64,000 bases of DNA from Piscirickettsiaceae bacterium (GCA_013215825.1 JABSQN010000003.1:1-64000); one strand, 5' to 3'; shown: positions 8,891-18,667, counted from the first letter of the stretch. Translations and numbers: made by a program. Notes: generated from the sequence alone by a model not told the origin.

Positions 8891-9166
8891 ATGGAAGCAT
8901 CTAGCTTGATGGAAGATGGTCTTAACTTAATGCTGTTTGGTATGGGGTTTGTGTTTGTGTTTTTAACATTGTTGGTTGTCGCGACATCACTTATGTCGTG
9001 GATTATCATCAAAATTGAAAAAAATGTTGGGACTATTCCAGAAGATGGTGTCCCCTCTCCGACCACATTTATTGCCAAACATGACGAACAAGCACCACAT
9101 TCTAATGATAACGCTATTATTGCTGTGTTATCAGCGGCTGTGCACAAATACCGTTCACGTAAATAA
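8891..9166 (+). CDS. oadG: Oxaloacetate decarboxylase gamma chain OadG
   Basis: Small membrane subunit of the sodium-pumping oxaloacetate decarboxylase; it holds the complex together and binds zinc through its C-terminal tail. The 91 residues have one N-terminal transmembrane helix (LMLFGMGFVFVFLTLLVVAT) preceded by EDGLNLML, then a hydrophilic cytoplasmic tail ending AVHKYRSRK, the standard OadG layout. A good ribosome site (AAGGGGA) precedes the ATG. It is first in oadGAB, 15 bp before oadA. Confidence 0.92.
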   Translation: MEASSLMEDGLNLMLFGMGFVFVFLTLLVVATSLMSWIIIKIEKNVGTIPEDGVPSPTTFIAKHDEQAPHSNDNAIIAVLSAAVHKYRSRK

Positions 9167-9181
9167 TTAAAAAGGTCATTT

Positions 9182-10954
9182 ATGTCTGAATCTAAACAAG
9201 CACTAGGTATCACTGACGTTGTATTACGTGATGCTCATCAATCATTATTCGCCACACGTTTACGCCTTGACGATATGTTGCCAATTGCCGGCAAACTCGA
9301 CCAAGTAGGTTATTGGTCTGTTGAAACATGGGGCGGCGCAACATTCGATTCATGTATTCGCTATTTAGGCGAAGATCCTTGGCACCGTATTCGCAGCTTA
9401 AAAGCAGCCATGCCCAACACGCGCCAGCAAATGTTATTACGTGGCCAAAATCTATTAGGCTACCGTCACTATGCTGACGATGTTGTGCGTAAATTTGTTG
9501 AACGTGCAGCCATTAATGGTGTTGATGTATTTCGCGTATTTGATGCGATGAATGATCCTCGTAATCTTGAAACAGCGATTAAAGCAGTACAAGAAAATGA
9601 TCGCCATGCTCAAGGTACATTGTCGTATACATTAAGCCCAGTTCACAATCTTCAGACCTGGATTGACCTTGCTAAACGCATTGAAGATATGGGCGCTCAT
9701 TCTTTATGTATTAAAGATATGGCGGGCTTACTTAAACCTTACACTGCTTATGAACTTATTAAGAGACTCAAGCAAGCTGTTGATATTCCAATACAATTAC
9801 ATTCTCACGCAACCACTGGCTTATCATCATCAACCATTTTAAAAGCGGTTGAAGCGGGTATTGATACGGTTGATACTGCTATTTCATCTATGTCGATGAC
9901 ATATGGTCATTCACCGACTGAATCTATTGTGTCTATCTTTGATGGCACTGTTCACGATACCGGTTTAAATATTGGCTTATTAGAAGAAATTGCTGATTAC
10001 TTCCGTGAAGTACGTAAAAAATATGCACCGTGGGAAGGTTCACTAAAAGGTATTGATCCTCGTATTCTAACCGCCCAAGTACCTGGCGGCATGTTAACTA
10101 ATATGGAAAGCCAGTTACGCGACCAAGGTGCTAGCGATCGCTTTGATGAAGTATTAGCTGAAATCCCACGTGTTCGTGAAGATTTAGGCTTTATTCCACT
10201 GGTCACACCCACTTCACAAATTGTTGGTACACAAGCTGTATTGAATGTATTAACTGGCGAACGTTACAAAACAGTGACAACTGAAACTGCCGGTGTATTG
10301 AAAGGTGAATATGGTGCTGCTCCTGCACCGTATAATGAAGAACTTCAACAACGTATTTTAGATGGTGCGGAAGTTATTACCTGTCGCCCTGCTGATTTGA
10401 TTGATGATGAGATGGAGAAACTAACCGCTGAGTTACGTCAAATAGCCAGTGCAGATGGTATTCAACTCGAAGAAGGTGAACGTGAAATTGATGATGTACT
10501 TACATATGCATTGTTCACACAAGTCGGTCTAAAATTCTTAGCTAACCGTGATAATCCAGATGCATTTGAACCTGTACCTACGCTTGAAGCTGCTGAAGCG
10601 GCAACGCGTACGCAATCAGATGATAACGTTTATACCATTGCAGTTAATGGTCAGAGCTATGTTGTACAAGTTGCGGAAGGTGGTGACATTAGCAATATGA
10701 CACCTGTTGCAGCGCCACAAGCTACCGCGGCTCCTGCCGCAGGCGATCCAGTTACTGCCCCACTTGCTGGTACGATTTGGAAAGTTGAAGTCAATGTGGG
10801 TCAAACAGTACAAGAAGGTGATGTACTTGTCATTCTTGAGGCAATGAAAATGGAAACACAAATTGTTGCTGAAAGAGCAGGGTCGATTTCATCTATCTCA
10901 GTTCAAGTTAATGATACCGTTAATGTCGGCGATCTTCTTGTTTCTATAGCTTAA
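9182..10954 (+). CDS. oadA: Oxaloacetate decarboxylase alpha chain OadA
   Basis: Biotin-dependent carboxyltransferase that moves CO2 from oxaloacetate to biotin, giving pyruvate. The N-terminal TIM-barrel carboxyltransferase domain is marked by [16 protein letters not shown] and metal-site text [11 protein letters not shown]. The conserved middle domain (PYC/OADA type) follows. A proline/alanine linker leads to a C-terminal biotinyl domain whose target lysine is in [10 protein letters not shown], about 35 residues from the end. Length (590 aa) is typical. With OadB and OadG it couples decarboxylation to Na+ export, implying a sodium cycle. Confidence 0.95.
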   Translation: MSESKQALGITDVVLRDAHQSLFATRLRLDDMLPIAGKLDQVGYWSVETWGGATFDSCIRYLGEDPWHRIRSLKAAMPNTRQQMLLRGQNLLGYRHYADDVVRKFVERAAINGVDVFRVFDAMNDPRNLETAIKAVQENDRHAQGTLSYTLSPVHNLQTWIDLAKRIEDMGAHSLCIKDMAGLLKPYTAYELIKRLKQAVDIPIQLHSHATTGLSSSTILKAVEAGIDTVDTAISSMSMTYGHSPTESIVSIFDGTVHDTGLNIGLLEEIADYFREVRKKYAPWEGSLKGIDPRILTAQVPGGMLTNMESQLRDQGASDRFDEVLAEIPRVREDLGFIPLVTPTSQIVGTQAVLNVLTGERYKTVTTETAGVLKGEYGAAPAPYNEELQQRILDGAEVITCRPADLIDDEMEKLTAELRQIASADGIQLEEGEREIDDVLTYALFTQVGLKFLANRDNPDAFEPVPTLEAAEAATRTQSDDNVYTIAVNGQSYVVQVAEGGDISNMTPVAAPQATAAPAAGDPVTAPLAGTIWKVEVNVGQTVQEGDVLVILEAMKMETQIVAERAGSISSISVQVNDTVNVGDLLVSIA

Positions 10955-10978
10955 TAAATATCTAAAAAGGTTTAACTC

Positions 10979-12121
10979 ATGGATCAATTATTACAGTTAT
11001 GGCATAACTCCGGTCTTTATCAAATGACGCCAGGTCAAGGCTTCATGATAATGATTGGCATGCTATTACTTTATCTTGCCATCAATAAGAACTTTGAACC
11101 ATTATTGCTTGTTCCCATTGGTTTTGGTGGTGTACTCGCTAATATTCCAGGTGCAGGCCTAGCTGAAGCTGGTGGTGTTTTACACATGTTCTACTCAGTC
11201 GGTATTGAAAGTGGCGCATTCCCCCTCATCATCTTTATGGGTGTTGGCGCAATGACTGATTTTGGTCCCTTACTCGCCAATCCAAGAACGTTGTTTTTAG
11301 GTGCTGCTGCTCAATTTGGTATATTTTTAACCTTAATGGGAGCCATTCTATTATCAATATATAATATTCCTGGTTTTGCTGGTTTAAGCTTAGCCGATGC
11401 GGCGGCAATTGGTATTATCGGTGGTGCCGATGGTCCTACCTCTATCTATGTGGCAAGCAAACTTGCTCCAGACTTATTAGGTGCAATTGCTGTGGCGTCA
11501 TATTCATATATGGCGTTAGTCCCACTTATTCAGCCACCTATTATGCGTGCATTAACTACGGAATCTGAACGCAAAATTAAAATGGTACAGCAGCGTCATG
11601 TATCACACCGTGAAAAGATCATCTTTCCACTTCTTTTGCTTTTATTAGTCGCGTTTTTACTACCCGATGCAGCACCACTACTAGGTATGTTTTGCTTTGG
11701 TAATTTAATGAAAGAATGTGCGGTAGTTGATCGTTTAAGTAATACCACTCAAAACTCGTTAATTAATACAGTGACTATTTTCTTAGGTTTAGCCGTAGGC
11801 TCAAAACTAAGTGCAGATAAGTTCTTAGACTTAACAACATTGGGTATTGTTGTTTTGGGTCTTTTTGCCTTCTCTATCGGCACAGCATCTGGCGTTATCA
11901 TGGCTAAAGTGATGAATAAAATGGGGGGCAGTAAGATTAATCCTTTAATTGGCTCTGCTGGTGTTTCCGCCGTACCTATGGCAGCACGAGTATCGAATAA
12001 ACTGGGATTAGAAGCTGATCCTCATAACTTCTTATTAATGCATGCTATGGGGCCAAACGTGGCAGGAGTAATTGGTTCCGCCATTGCGGCTGGTATTATG
12101 ATTAACTATGTTGGTAGCTAA
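10979..12121 (+). CDS. oadB: Oxaloacetate decarboxylase beta chain OadB (Na+ pump)
   Basis: Polytopic membrane subunit that decarboxylates carboxybiotin and exports Na+. The 380-residue protein shows the family's sodium-site sequences: [34 protein letters not shown] (in pieces) and, near the C-terminus, [16 protein letters not shown] and [16 protein letters not shown]. The ribosome site AAAAGG lies before the ATG. A bidirectional hairpin terminator follows 12 bp after the stop, ending the oad operon. Confidence 0.95.
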   Translation: MDQLLQLWHNSGLYQMTPGQGFMIMIGMLLLYLAINKNFEPLLLVPIGFGGVLANIPGAGLAEAGGVLHMFYSVGIESGAFPLIIFMGVGAMTDFGPLLANPRTLFLGAAAQFGIFLTLMGAILLSIYNIPGFAGLSLADAAAIGIIGGADGPTSIYVASKLAPDLLGAIAVASYSYMALVPLIQPPIMRALTTESERKIKMVQQRHVSHREKIIFPLLLLLLVAFLLPDAAPLLGMFCFGNLMKECAVVDRLSNTTQNSLINTVTIFLGLAVGSKLSADKFLDLTTLGIVVLGLFAFSIGTASGVIMAKVMNKMGGSKINPLIGSAGVSAVPMAARVSNKLGLEADPHNFLLMHAMGPNVAGVIGSAIAAGIMINYVGS

Positions 12122-12132
12122 ACTTAAGATAA

Positions 12133-12168
12133 ATTAAACGCTCTGATATCACTATCAGGGCGTTTAAT
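12133..12168. terminator. Bidirectional intrinsic terminator after oadB
   Basis: The stem ATTAAACGCTCTGATA / TATCAGGGCGTTTAAT has a 4-base loop and T/A-rich flanks on both sides. It ends oadB and reaches into the last codons of the convergent small gene, so it probably serves both. Confidence 0.8.
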
Positions 12169-12466
12169 TATAAGCAATCTTAAAAGTTGCAACTGTAGCA
12201 CCAATGCCTTTAATCACACAGCTATAGTCGGATGAAACAGCCGGTGAAACTGATGCATACCACTTACCACCTTCGATCGATTCATTGACAGGTCCCAACA
12301 TAGTTACATTGTTACTATCAGCAAGAGTCAATAGCTCATGCTTACTCATTCCAACATTTAATTCTTCACAAAAGTTATCAACTTGGTCACGATCCCATAT
12401 GTAATAAGCTGGATAGAGCATGGCAACGATAGCTGTCAGCTGAAATAGGTTTGCTAACATTTTCAT
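12164..12466 (-). CDS. Small secreted or membrane-anchored protein of unknown function
   Basis: I do not recognise this 100-residue protein. It begins with a hydrophobic segment (MLANLFQLTAIVAMLYPAYYIW) that would serve as signal anchor or signal peptide. The remainder is hydrophilic, with two cysteines (NFCEELN and YSCVIKG) that could form a disulfide outside the cytoplasm. The frame opens further upstream, but the ATG at 12466 has AGGA seven bases before it and starts cleanly with the hydrophobic segment. It converges on oadB and shares its terminator. Confidence 0.55.
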   Translation of the reverse strand: MKMLANLFQLTAIVAMLYPAYYIWDRDQVDNFCEELNVGMSKHELLTLADSNNVTMLGPVNESIEGGKWYASVSPAVSSDYSCVIKGIGATVATFKIAYN

Positions 12467-12532
12467 TTTATTATCCTCACAAGCCATTTTGGCTAATATA
12501 TTGCAAGGATACGTAGCTATATCTAAAGATTC

Positions 12533-12554
12533 TGAGAGCAAGCTCTCATTTTTT
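12533..12554 (+). terminator. Hairpin plus T-run with no obvious upstream gene
   Basis: TGAGAGC-AA-GCTCTCA is followed by six T on the plus strand. The flanking genes are on the minus strand, so this terminator-like structure has no annotated transcript to end. It may mark a small plus-strand RNA or simply stop read-through. Confidence 0.4.
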
Positions 12555-12598
12555 CTGATAATTCACTGCATTAATTATCTTCTGAGAACAGGTTCACA

Positions 12599-12961
12599 CT
12601 ATTTATCCAACAAATCACCTAAAGCGGCAAATGGATTATGTGTTGCCGTGTTTTTAGTTGTTTCATTTTTTGAGTTACCATAACGTACTTGCTCTATATA
12701 TCGTGAATGTTCATTATCGTGACAATAAATGCATAATAGTTCCCAGTTACTGCCATCAGCGGGGTTATTATCATGATTATGGTCACGATGATGCACCGTT
12801 AGCTCTTGTACATTGATATGCGTAAACTCACGCGAACAACGACCACATACCCAAGGATACATTTTTAGCGACCTTTCCCGATATGTTCCTTCTCGTTCAG
12901 CCTGATATTTTTTAGACTGGGCAACAATATCATCTAAACGTTTATTTTTATCTGTACTCAT
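12599..12961 (-). CDS. yajD: YajD-like HNH nuclease-family protein
   Basis: Small (120 aa) HNH-fold protein. Two zinc-type cysteine pairs are visible (VCGRCSREF near residue 38 and LLCIYCHDNEH near 76). Between them lies the HNH core VHHRDHNHDNNP, followed by NWELLC, which matches E. coli YajD in layout. The role of YajD is not established; a nuclease activity is inferred from the fold. The gene is transcribed divergently from the S4-domain gene, with about 80 bp between them. Confidence 0.8.
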   Translation of the reverse strand: MSTDKNKRLDDIVAQSKKYQAEREGTYRERSLKMYPWVCGRCSREFTHINVQELTVHHRDHNHDNNPADGSNWELLCIYCHDNEHSRYIEQVRYGNSKNETTKNTATHNPFAALGDLLDK

Positions 12962-13039
12962 CCTACATTATCCTTTGACTTTAGCTTTAAATTACCCGAC
13001 CATAGTATCTTATTCCACAGATATAATAACAGGCAAATA

Positions 13040-13261
13040 ATGAGCACAGATACAATAGAAGTTACTCTTACACAATCTCCAACTGAATTATATAAAATAC
13101 TCAAGTTTGAAGGTTTAGCATCTAGCGGTGCTGAAGCTAAAATAGTTATTTCCCAGGGTTTAGTCACTGTCAATGGCAATGTGGAAACACAAAAGCGTAA
13201 GAAGATTGTTAATGGTGACGTGATCACATTCAATGGTGACACCTTACATATTATTGGCTAA
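13040..13261 (+). CDS. ybcJ: S4-domain RNA-binding protein, YbcJ-like
   Basis: A 73-residue protein consisting almost entirely of an S4 RNA-binding domain: FEGLASSGAEAKIVISQGLV is the alpha-L beta core, followed by VNGNVETQKRKKI and a closing GDVITFNG strand. This matches E. coli YbcJ in size and sequence pattern. A role in RNA or ribosome binding is inferred from the fold. The MITE-like element begins 5 bp after the stop. Confidence 0.82.
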   Translation: MSTDTIEVTLTQSPTELYKILKFEGLASSGAEAKIVISQGLVTVNGNVETQKRKKIVNGDVITFNGDTLHIIG

Positions 13262-13266
13262 CACTA

Positions 13267-13425
13267 GGGGCTACTGATCTTTGGAGGATATTTCTATTTT
13301 TGAGTTATTTTTTCATCTATCAAGACAGAAAAGAGGACGTTTAGTCATTCTAAACGCCTTTTTTCTAACGCAGATAGAGGGAAAAAGAGCCAATAATAGT
13401 TTATTATCCAAAGATCAACAGCCCC
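13267..13425. mobile_element. MITE-like element with GGGGCTNNTGATCTTTGG ends
   Basis: A 159-bp sequence bounded by imperfect inverted repeats of about 25 bp: GGGGCTACTGATCTTTGGA on the left and, read on the other strand, GGGGCTGTTGATCTTTGGA on the right. Inside is a second hairpin (CGTTTAG-TCATT-CTAAACG). It has no open frame and fills the gap between the S4 gene and ppiC. Size, termini and lack of coding match a non-autonomous miniature transposable element. Flanking target duplication is unclear (CTA on the left, TTA on the right). Only one copy was noticed in this window. Confidence 0.65.
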
Positions 13426-13442
13426 TTAGGTCATATCATTGA

Positions 13443-13448
13443 TATAAT
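13443..13448 (+). promoter_or_regulatory. Candidate -10 box for ppiC, just outside the MITE end
   Basis: TATAAT lies 34 bp before the ppiC ATG. Its -35 region would fall within the right terminal repeat of the adjacent MITE-like element, so the insertion may have supplied or altered promoter sequence. Confidence 0.3.
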
Positions 13449-13482
13449 GGGCGGCTTAAATTTATCCAACTGAGGAAGTAAC

Positions 13483-13764
13483 ATGGCTAAAGCAACAGCA
13501 CGACACATTTTGGTAGATAGTGAAGAAATCTGCATCGAACTTAAAAAAGAAATTGAACAAGGTGCAGACTTTGCCAATGTTGCAAAAGAACACTCATCTT
13601 GCCCTTCTGGCGCATCAGGTGGTGATTTAGGTGAGTTTGGTCCTGGCATGATGGTGCCTGAATTTGACGAAGTTGTTTTTTCTGCACCTTTAAATACTGT
13701 GCAAGGTCCGGTTAAAACACAGTTTGGTTATCACCTTTTAGATGTGACTAGCCGCGAAGATTAA
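13483..13764 (+). CDS. ppiC: Parvulin peptidyl-prolyl isomerase PpiC
   Basis: A 93-residue single-domain parvulin that catalyses cis/trans isomerisation of X-Pro bonds in the cytoplasm. Family marks are the opening ARHILVDSEE with the active-site histidine, FANVAKEHSSCPSG, the GGDLGEFGPGMMVPEFD loop and the closing VKTQFGYHLLDV, with the second catalytic histidine. It matches E. coli PpiC in length and lacks a signal peptide. A clear GAGGAAG ribosome site precedes the ATG. It converges on dinG with a shared terminator. Confidence 0.93.
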   Translation: MAKATARHILVDSEEICIELKKEIEQGADFANVAKEHSSCPSGASGGDLGEFGPGMMVPEFDEVVFSAPLNTVQGPVKTQFGYHLLDVTSRED

Positions 13765-13783
13765 GCGTTACCTTCAAGAACAC

Positions 13784-13817
13784 AAAAAAAGCCTTATCAT
13801 TTTGATAAGGCTTTTTT
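13784..13817. terminator. Bidirectional intrinsic terminator between ppiC and dinG
   Basis: AAAAAAAGCCTTATCA-TTT-TGATAAGGCTTTTTT forms a near-perfect stem, A-rich on one side and T-rich on the other, so it can end transcripts from both strands. It lies between two convergent genes. Confidence 0.92.
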
Positions 13818-13820
13818 GTT

Positions 13821-15896
13821 TTAAACCCGTTTATAGTCCGGCAAATATTCTAATAACTGCTTGCCATATGCTTTAGTCAACAAACGTCGATCTAAAATAG
13901 TGATCCGTCCGATATCAGTTTCTTTACGTAATAATCGACCACACGCTTGGATCAATCTCACACTAACTGCGGGTAATGACAGTGCCACAAAAGGTTGACC
14001 ACCTGATCGTAATATCCACTCTTGTTTTGCTTGCTCTATCGGTCGTGTAAATACGGGAAATGGTAGTTTGGTAATGATGACATGGCTACAGAGTTTACCC
14101 GGTAAATCAACGCCTTCAGCAAAGCGGTCTAAACCAAATATAATACTGCCCTGCCCTGTTTCAATTCGCTGAATATGTTCAACAATCATATTCTTAGGTG
14201 ATAATTTATCACCTTGTAATAGGATTAAGTCGGTAATATCATTTGGCAATTGTTGATAGATAAAGTCCATAGCCACTTTTGATGTAAACAGTACTAACGT
14301 TGCTTCTTGCTTATTAATGATGATGCCAAGTTGAGCTGCCACTTCTCGTTGCCAATCAATCACATTATCATTGGGTAATGTTTTCATTTCTGGTAAGGAT
14401 AAAGTAGCTTGTTGCTGATAATTAAACGGCGACTTGACGGCTAAGAAGTGACTTTCATTAAAACGCTTTAAACCACAATCACTTCGAAATCGTTGGAACA
14501 AGCCTAAACCGCGTAATGTTGCCGACGTTAACACCGCACCATAAGCCCTATTCCATAAGCTACTTTCTAAGAAATACGCCGCCGTCATAGGGCCTGCATT
14601 AATAACTAAGGTCGTTTCCTTGGCAAACTTCTCATACGATAACCAACGTACATTGGGTGGAAAATTCGGCTTATCTTCATCCAAAAACAAGCCCATAAAA
14701 TCAATTAAATAACCAAATATATTCTGCACAGTACCCACTTGTGGCAATAATACTTCTGCGACTCGATTAGGTACTTGCTGTGTTTCAATGCCATCTTTCA
14801 ACCATTGAGCAAACACTTTGTAATGCTTATAAATAATATTGGCACGCTGAAATAAACCTTGGCACGCTGGAACTAAGGCATTTACCAAGGGGCTTTGCCA
14901 GTAAATTCGTGGTTCACTTAACTTGCCAGAGATAACATCTTGCACCAAATCATCACTTTCTAATAATGTTTCCATTTGCTGTAGCAAGGTAATAACCCCG
15001 GGCAAATCACGGCGTAGTTCCATCAACATAAAACCAAAATCATGCTGACGATAAGCCAATGCTTTAGTTAATTTTTTCAGCACACTATCAGCTGTTTCCG
15101 TGGTTTGATATAACTGTGCAAAGTTTAAGGCCTTTGCCGCATGATCCAATGCTTTTTGTGGCAGATTATGGGCTTCATCAAACACAAATAAGACTTCTTC
15201 AGGATTAGGTAATACTAAGCCACCACCCAAATCAGCATCACTCAACACCAAGTCATGATTGGCAATGATCACCTGTGCTGACATCATTTCACGACGTACA
15301 ATATAGTAAGGGCAACGTTGATATTTTGAACAACTTTTACCAGCACAACCTTCTGAATCAGTAGATATATCATGCCAAATAGCAGGCTCTATCGAATCAC
15401 TTCGGCTATCTCTATCACCATCCCATTTACCTGAATCCCACTGTTGAAATAGTTCTTTTACTCGCGATTTCTGTTTGGCTTGCTGATATTTAGCATCGAC
15501 ATCAAACGATAAATTTTGTTGATTAGCATCATTAACCACGCTGCTTAATTTGCTTGGACAAAGATAACGCCGCCGCCCTTTTGCTTGTATAAACTTAATC
15601 TCTTTGCCAGTAGCACTAACAAATTGAGGTAGATCCTTTTGCATAAGTTGCTGTTGCAAATTGACGGTAGCAGTACTGATCACCAGCATCTTTTTCTGCT
15701 CAAGTGCAATATCAATTGCACCGGCCAAATATGCCAACGTTTTACCAACACCTGTTGGCGCTTCAACCACAGCCATACGCTGATGTTCCGGCTGATTCAT
15801 ACGATCCGCAATAAATTGGCTCATAGCAACTTGCTGTGGGCGAGCCTTAAAGTCAGGCATGGAAGCTTCAATAGCGTTAAAGGTGGCTTGAACCAA
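13821..15896 (-). CDS. dinG: ATP-dependent DNA helicase DinG/YoaA family
   Basis: Iron-sulfur superfamily 2 helicase (691 aa) acting on D-loops, R-loops and forked DNA. Walker A is VEAPTGVGKTLAYL near residue 47 and the DEAH box is VFDEAHNLPQKA near 240. Between them, cysteines (LCPSKL; GCAGKSCSKYQRCPYY) supply the 4Fe-4S cluster seen in XPD/DinG enzymes. Helicase motif VI is RLIQACGRLLRKETD. Length and order favour DinG; YoaA is the alternative. It is divergent from the pfkB-like gene. Confidence 0.85.
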   Translation of the reverse strand: MVQATFNAIEASMPDFKARPQQVAMSQFIADRMNQPEHQRMAVVEAPTGVGKTLAYLAGAIDIALEQKKMLVISTATVNLQQQLMQKDLPQFVSATGKEIKFIQAKGRRRYLCPSKLSSVVNDANQQNLSFDVDAKYQQAKQKSRVKELFQQWDSGKWDGDRDSRSDSIEPAIWHDISTDSEGCAGKSCSKYQRCPYYIVRREMMSAQVIIANHDLVLSDADLGGGLVLPNPEEVLFVFDEAHNLPQKALDHAAKALNFAQLYQTTETADSVLKKLTKALAYRQHDFGFMLMELRRDLPGVITLLQQMETLLESDDLVQDVISGKLSEPRIYWQSPLVNALVPACQGLFQRANIIYKHYKVFAQWLKDGIETQQVPNRVAEVLLPQVGTVQNIFGYLIDFMGLFLDEDKPNFPPNVRWLSYEKFAKETTLVINAGPMTAAYFLESSLWNRAYGAVLTSATLRGLGLFQRFRSDCGLKRFNESHFLAVKSPFNYQQQATLSLPEMKTLPNDNVIDWQREVAAQLGIIINKQEATLVLFTSKVAMDFIYQQLPNDITDLILLQGDKLSPKNMIVEHIQRIETGQGSIIFGLDRFAEGVDLPGKLCSHVIITKLPFPVFTRPIEQAKQEWILRSGGQPFVALSLPAVSVRLIQACGRLLRKETDIGRITILDRRLLTKAYGKQLLEYLPDYKRV

Positions 15897-15960
15897 AATA
15901 GTGTTACTTTTTAATTAATGTAAAGAATGTTATTTTGCTAATCATTAAGATAATGTTCAA

Positions 15961-16935
15961 ATGTTTGAGTATATTAATACTATGTCCATCGACTCCACAT
16001 CAACGATTACCACGCTATGTCTTAATCCAGCATTGGATGTAACGTATCACGTATCACAACTTATTCCTGAGCAAAAATCCCGATCTGATGCCGCGCGTCA
16101 TGATCCAGGTGGTAATGGTATCAATATTGGGCGAGCATTGAAAAGAATGCAAATCAATGCACATACTTTTTGTATTGTTGCAGGTGATGTTGGACAGCTA
16201 TTACAACGCCTATTAGAACATCAATTAGATAATGTCTATTACGAACATGTGGATGGTGAAACCCGCATCAACAGCACCATTATCGAATTGGAATCACAAA
16301 CACAATATCAAATAACTGATTCTGGTACGCCGATCTCTGATACGCAATTGGATCGCGTGATTAATGATTTTGTAAGCTTAACCGGTCAGGGTTTTGGTAT
16401 TATCACAGGTTCATGCCAACCCAATATCCCTTGTGAATTATACGCTGAGCTAGTAAGGGAAATTAATAAAAATAGCGGCAAAGCGGTTGTTGATAGCCAT
16501 GGTGAATCCCTACGATTAGCCATTGAAGAAAAACCTTTCTTAATCAAACCTAACCGCTATGAATTAGAAACAATCATTAAGCGTAAACTGCCCACTATAA
16601 GTGATGTTGCCAATGAAGCGCGTCACATACAAAATCGTGGTGTTACCCATGTTTGTATTTCACTGGGCGATGAGGGTGCAATTTTAGTCAGCCCAGACAA
16701 TAGTTATTATGCCAAAGCGTTAGATGTGCCGATTAATACTACAGTCGGCGCTGGCGACTCAATGGTGGCAGGCCTAGTCACAGGTTTTAGCTTACACAAC
16801 GATCCTCAACAAGCATTACGTTATGGTATCGCCTGCGGTGCGGGTACGGTTATGCATCCTGGAACAGAACTTTTTTCAGGAGACGAACTCGTTAATTTTA
16901 GGCAACAAGTTGTTATTAAAACCTTAGATATTTAA
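15961..16935 (+). CDS. pfkB: PfkB-family sugar kinase, probable 6-phosphofructokinase-2/1-phosphofructokinase
   Basis: Ribokinase-family kinase of 324 aa. The substrate-side motif DPGGNGINIGRALKRM and the C-terminal catalytic motif TTVGAGDSMVAGLVTG (catalytic Asp in GAGD) define the family. VDSHGESL and LIKPNRYELE resemble E. coli Pfk-2 more than FruK. No PTS genes are nearby, so fructose-6-phosphate or a tagatose/fructose phosphate substrate cannot be decided. An alternative start is the ATG at 15982. Its stop overlaps the recJ stop on the opposite strand by 4 bp. Confidence 0.78.
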   Translation: MFEYINTMSIDSTSTITTLCLNPALDVTYHVSQLIPEQKSRSDAARHDPGGNGINIGRALKRMQINAHTFCIVAGDVGQLLQRLLEHQLDNVYYEHVDGETRINSTIIELESQTQYQITDSGTPISDTQLDRVINDFVSLTGQGFGIITGSCQPNIPCELYAELVREINKNSGKAVVDSHGESLRLAIEEKPFLIKPNRYELETIIKRKLPTISDVANEARHIQNRGVTHVCISLGDEGAILVSPDNSYYAKALDVPINTTVGAGDSMVAGLVTGFSLHNDPQQALRYGIACGAGTVMHPGTELFSGDELVNFRQQVVIKTLDI

Positions 16936-18665
16936 GCTGGCAATAAGGTATCCACTAACATTTGTACACTACGATCACCTCTAAACTCATTTACAGCTAT
17001 ACGATAACGCAATAATGCATCACCACCCGCAGCGAGCCAATCAGGCTGTTGCTGTCTAAATGCCATTGCTGTTATTTGCTTGCCATTATCTAGTTCAAGG
17101 CTTAATCGAAGATGGTCTTGTTGCTGTCCTACTGCACGTATTGCTTTAACTGAAAATACACCATGAAAATGAGGTTCAGGAAACCCCTGTCCCCACGGGG
17201 CGGCGGTGGGTAATAATTCAGCCAATTCTAATACGATTTCATCAGCGGTTAATTCACCATCAGAAACTAATTCTTGCTGTAATACGACCGGATCAACTGT
17301 TTGCTCTAACGCAGATAAAAACAAGCGTTCAAATTGCTTTAAGTCTCGCGTAGCCAATGTTAAACCTGCTGCCATGGCATGACCGCCAAAACGAGTCAAC
17401 ATGCCCTCAGGCGCCTGACTAGCAACTAATGCCAATACATCTCGAATATGTATGCCGGGAATAGAGCGAGCTGAACCTTTTACTTCTCCTTCATTACCCG
17501 GTGCAAAGGCAATAACAGGACGATGTTGCCGTTCTTTGATTCGTGATGCTAATAAGCCAATGACACCTTGATGCCACTGCTCATCGTATAAACAATACGC
17601 TAATGGTTGGTCATCTTCTTTAAATGACATCTTTTCTAACATCGTCATTGCCTGTGTTTGCATATCTTGCTCAACATCACGGCGTTGCTTGTTGATATCA
17701 TCTAATAATTGAGCCGATGACTGCGCAGTATCAATATCGTTGGTCAATAAGGTTTCAATACCAATACTCATATCTTCCAATCGTCCGGCGGCATTAAGCC
17801 GTGGTGCAATAGAAAATCCCATGTCAGATGCCGCTAATTGCCGTGCATCTCGCCCTGATATTTGGATTAAGGCATTAATACCCGCACAGCCATGACCCGC
17901 TTTTATTCGAGCAATTCCAAGATTGACTAAAGTACGGTTTAACTTATCCAATGGCACCACATCGGCCACAGTGCCTAATGCGACAAGATCTAATAAGGTA
18001 TTTAATTTAGGCTCGGTAATGTGTTGTTGTTCAAACCATGCTTGTTTGCGTAATTGTTGGCGTAAACCCAATAATAAATAAAAACAAACACCGACACCGG
18101 CCATGTTTTTACTTGGAAATGTATCACCCTGTTGATTCGGGTTAATAATAGCATCGGCTTTCGGTAACTCATCACCGGGCAAATGATGATCGGTGACTAA
18201 CACCTTCATACCCCTAGCATGCGCGGCTTCTACGCCTTCAATACTGGCAATGCCGTTATCAACAGTGAGTAATAAGTCAGGTTGATCTTCCGCAGGGATT
18301 TCAGCCAATAACTCAGAGGTTAAACCATAACCATGCACAAAACGGTTGGGTACAATATAGTCAAGATGTTTGGCTCCCATCGCTTGCAGACCACGAATAG
18401 CAACGGCACAGCTGGTTGCACCATCAGTATCAAAGTCAGCCACAATCATAATTCGCCACTGCTCGGTGACAGCTTGTGCAAGGAGAGTTACTGCTGACTC
18501 CATCCCTAACATTGCATCAGGCGTTGGCAAGTCTGCTAATTCATAAAATAAATCAGTCTCCTCCTTAATGCCTCGTGCTGCCAAGATCTTTCTTAAACTT
18601 TCAGGCCATGTATTTGGTAATGACTGCCAACCAGTATGATCACGTTGAATAATAGTATTTGTCAT
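16932..18665 (-). CDS. recJ: Single-stranded-DNA-specific exonuclease RecJ
   Basis: 5'-3' exonuclease of RecF-pathway repair and mismatch repair. The DHH phosphoesterase motifs are clear: IVADFDTDGATSCAVA, TVDNGIASIEGV, VTDHHLPGDELP (the DHH triad) and NPNQ; the DHHA1 domain carries RFGGHAMAAGLTL. Length (577 aa) is normal. The frame opens at a TTG at 18674, but the ATG at 18665, just after the rpfE-like stop, gives the usual N-terminus (MTNTIIQRD). It is co-directional with the rpfE-like gene, 2 bp apart. Confidence 0.94.
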   Translation of the reverse strand: MTNTIIQRDHTGWQSLPNTWPESLRKILAARGIKEETDLFYELADLPTPDAMLGMESAVTLLAQAVTEQWRIMIVADFDTDGATSCAVAIRGLQAMGAKHLDYIVPNRFVHGYGLTSELLAEIPAEDQPDLLLTVDNGIASIEGVEAAHARGMKVLVTDHHLPGDELPKADAIINPNQQGDTFPSKNMAGVGVCFYLLLGLRQQLRKQAWFEQQHITEPKLNTLLDLVALGTVADVVPLDKLNRTLVNLGIARIKAGHGCAGINALIQISGRDARQLAASDMGFSIAPRLNAAGRLEDMSIGIETLLTNDIDTAQSSAQLLDDINKQRRDVEQDMQTQAMTMLEKMSFKEDDQPLAYCLYDEQWHQGVIGLLASRIKERQHRPVIAFAPGNEGEVKGSARSIPGIHIRDVLALVASQAPEGMLTRFGGHAMAAGLTLATRDLKQFERLFLSALEQTVDPVVLQQELVSDGELTADEIVLELAELLPTAAPWGQGFPEPHFHGVFSVKAIRAVGQQQDHLRLSLELDNGKQITAMAFRQQQPDWLAAGGDALLRYRIAVNEFRGDRSVQMLVDTLLPA

Positions 18666-18667
18666 CT

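Noticed and set aside
8863-9213. Minus-strand open frame over oadG
   Set aside because: Antisense to a clearly recognised OadG with the correct helix and operon position.
13267-13425. Structured RNA or riboswitch instead of a mobile element
   Set aside because: Long terminal inverted repeats bounding the whole stretch and the internal hairpin fit a MITE better; no known riboswitch core was recognised.
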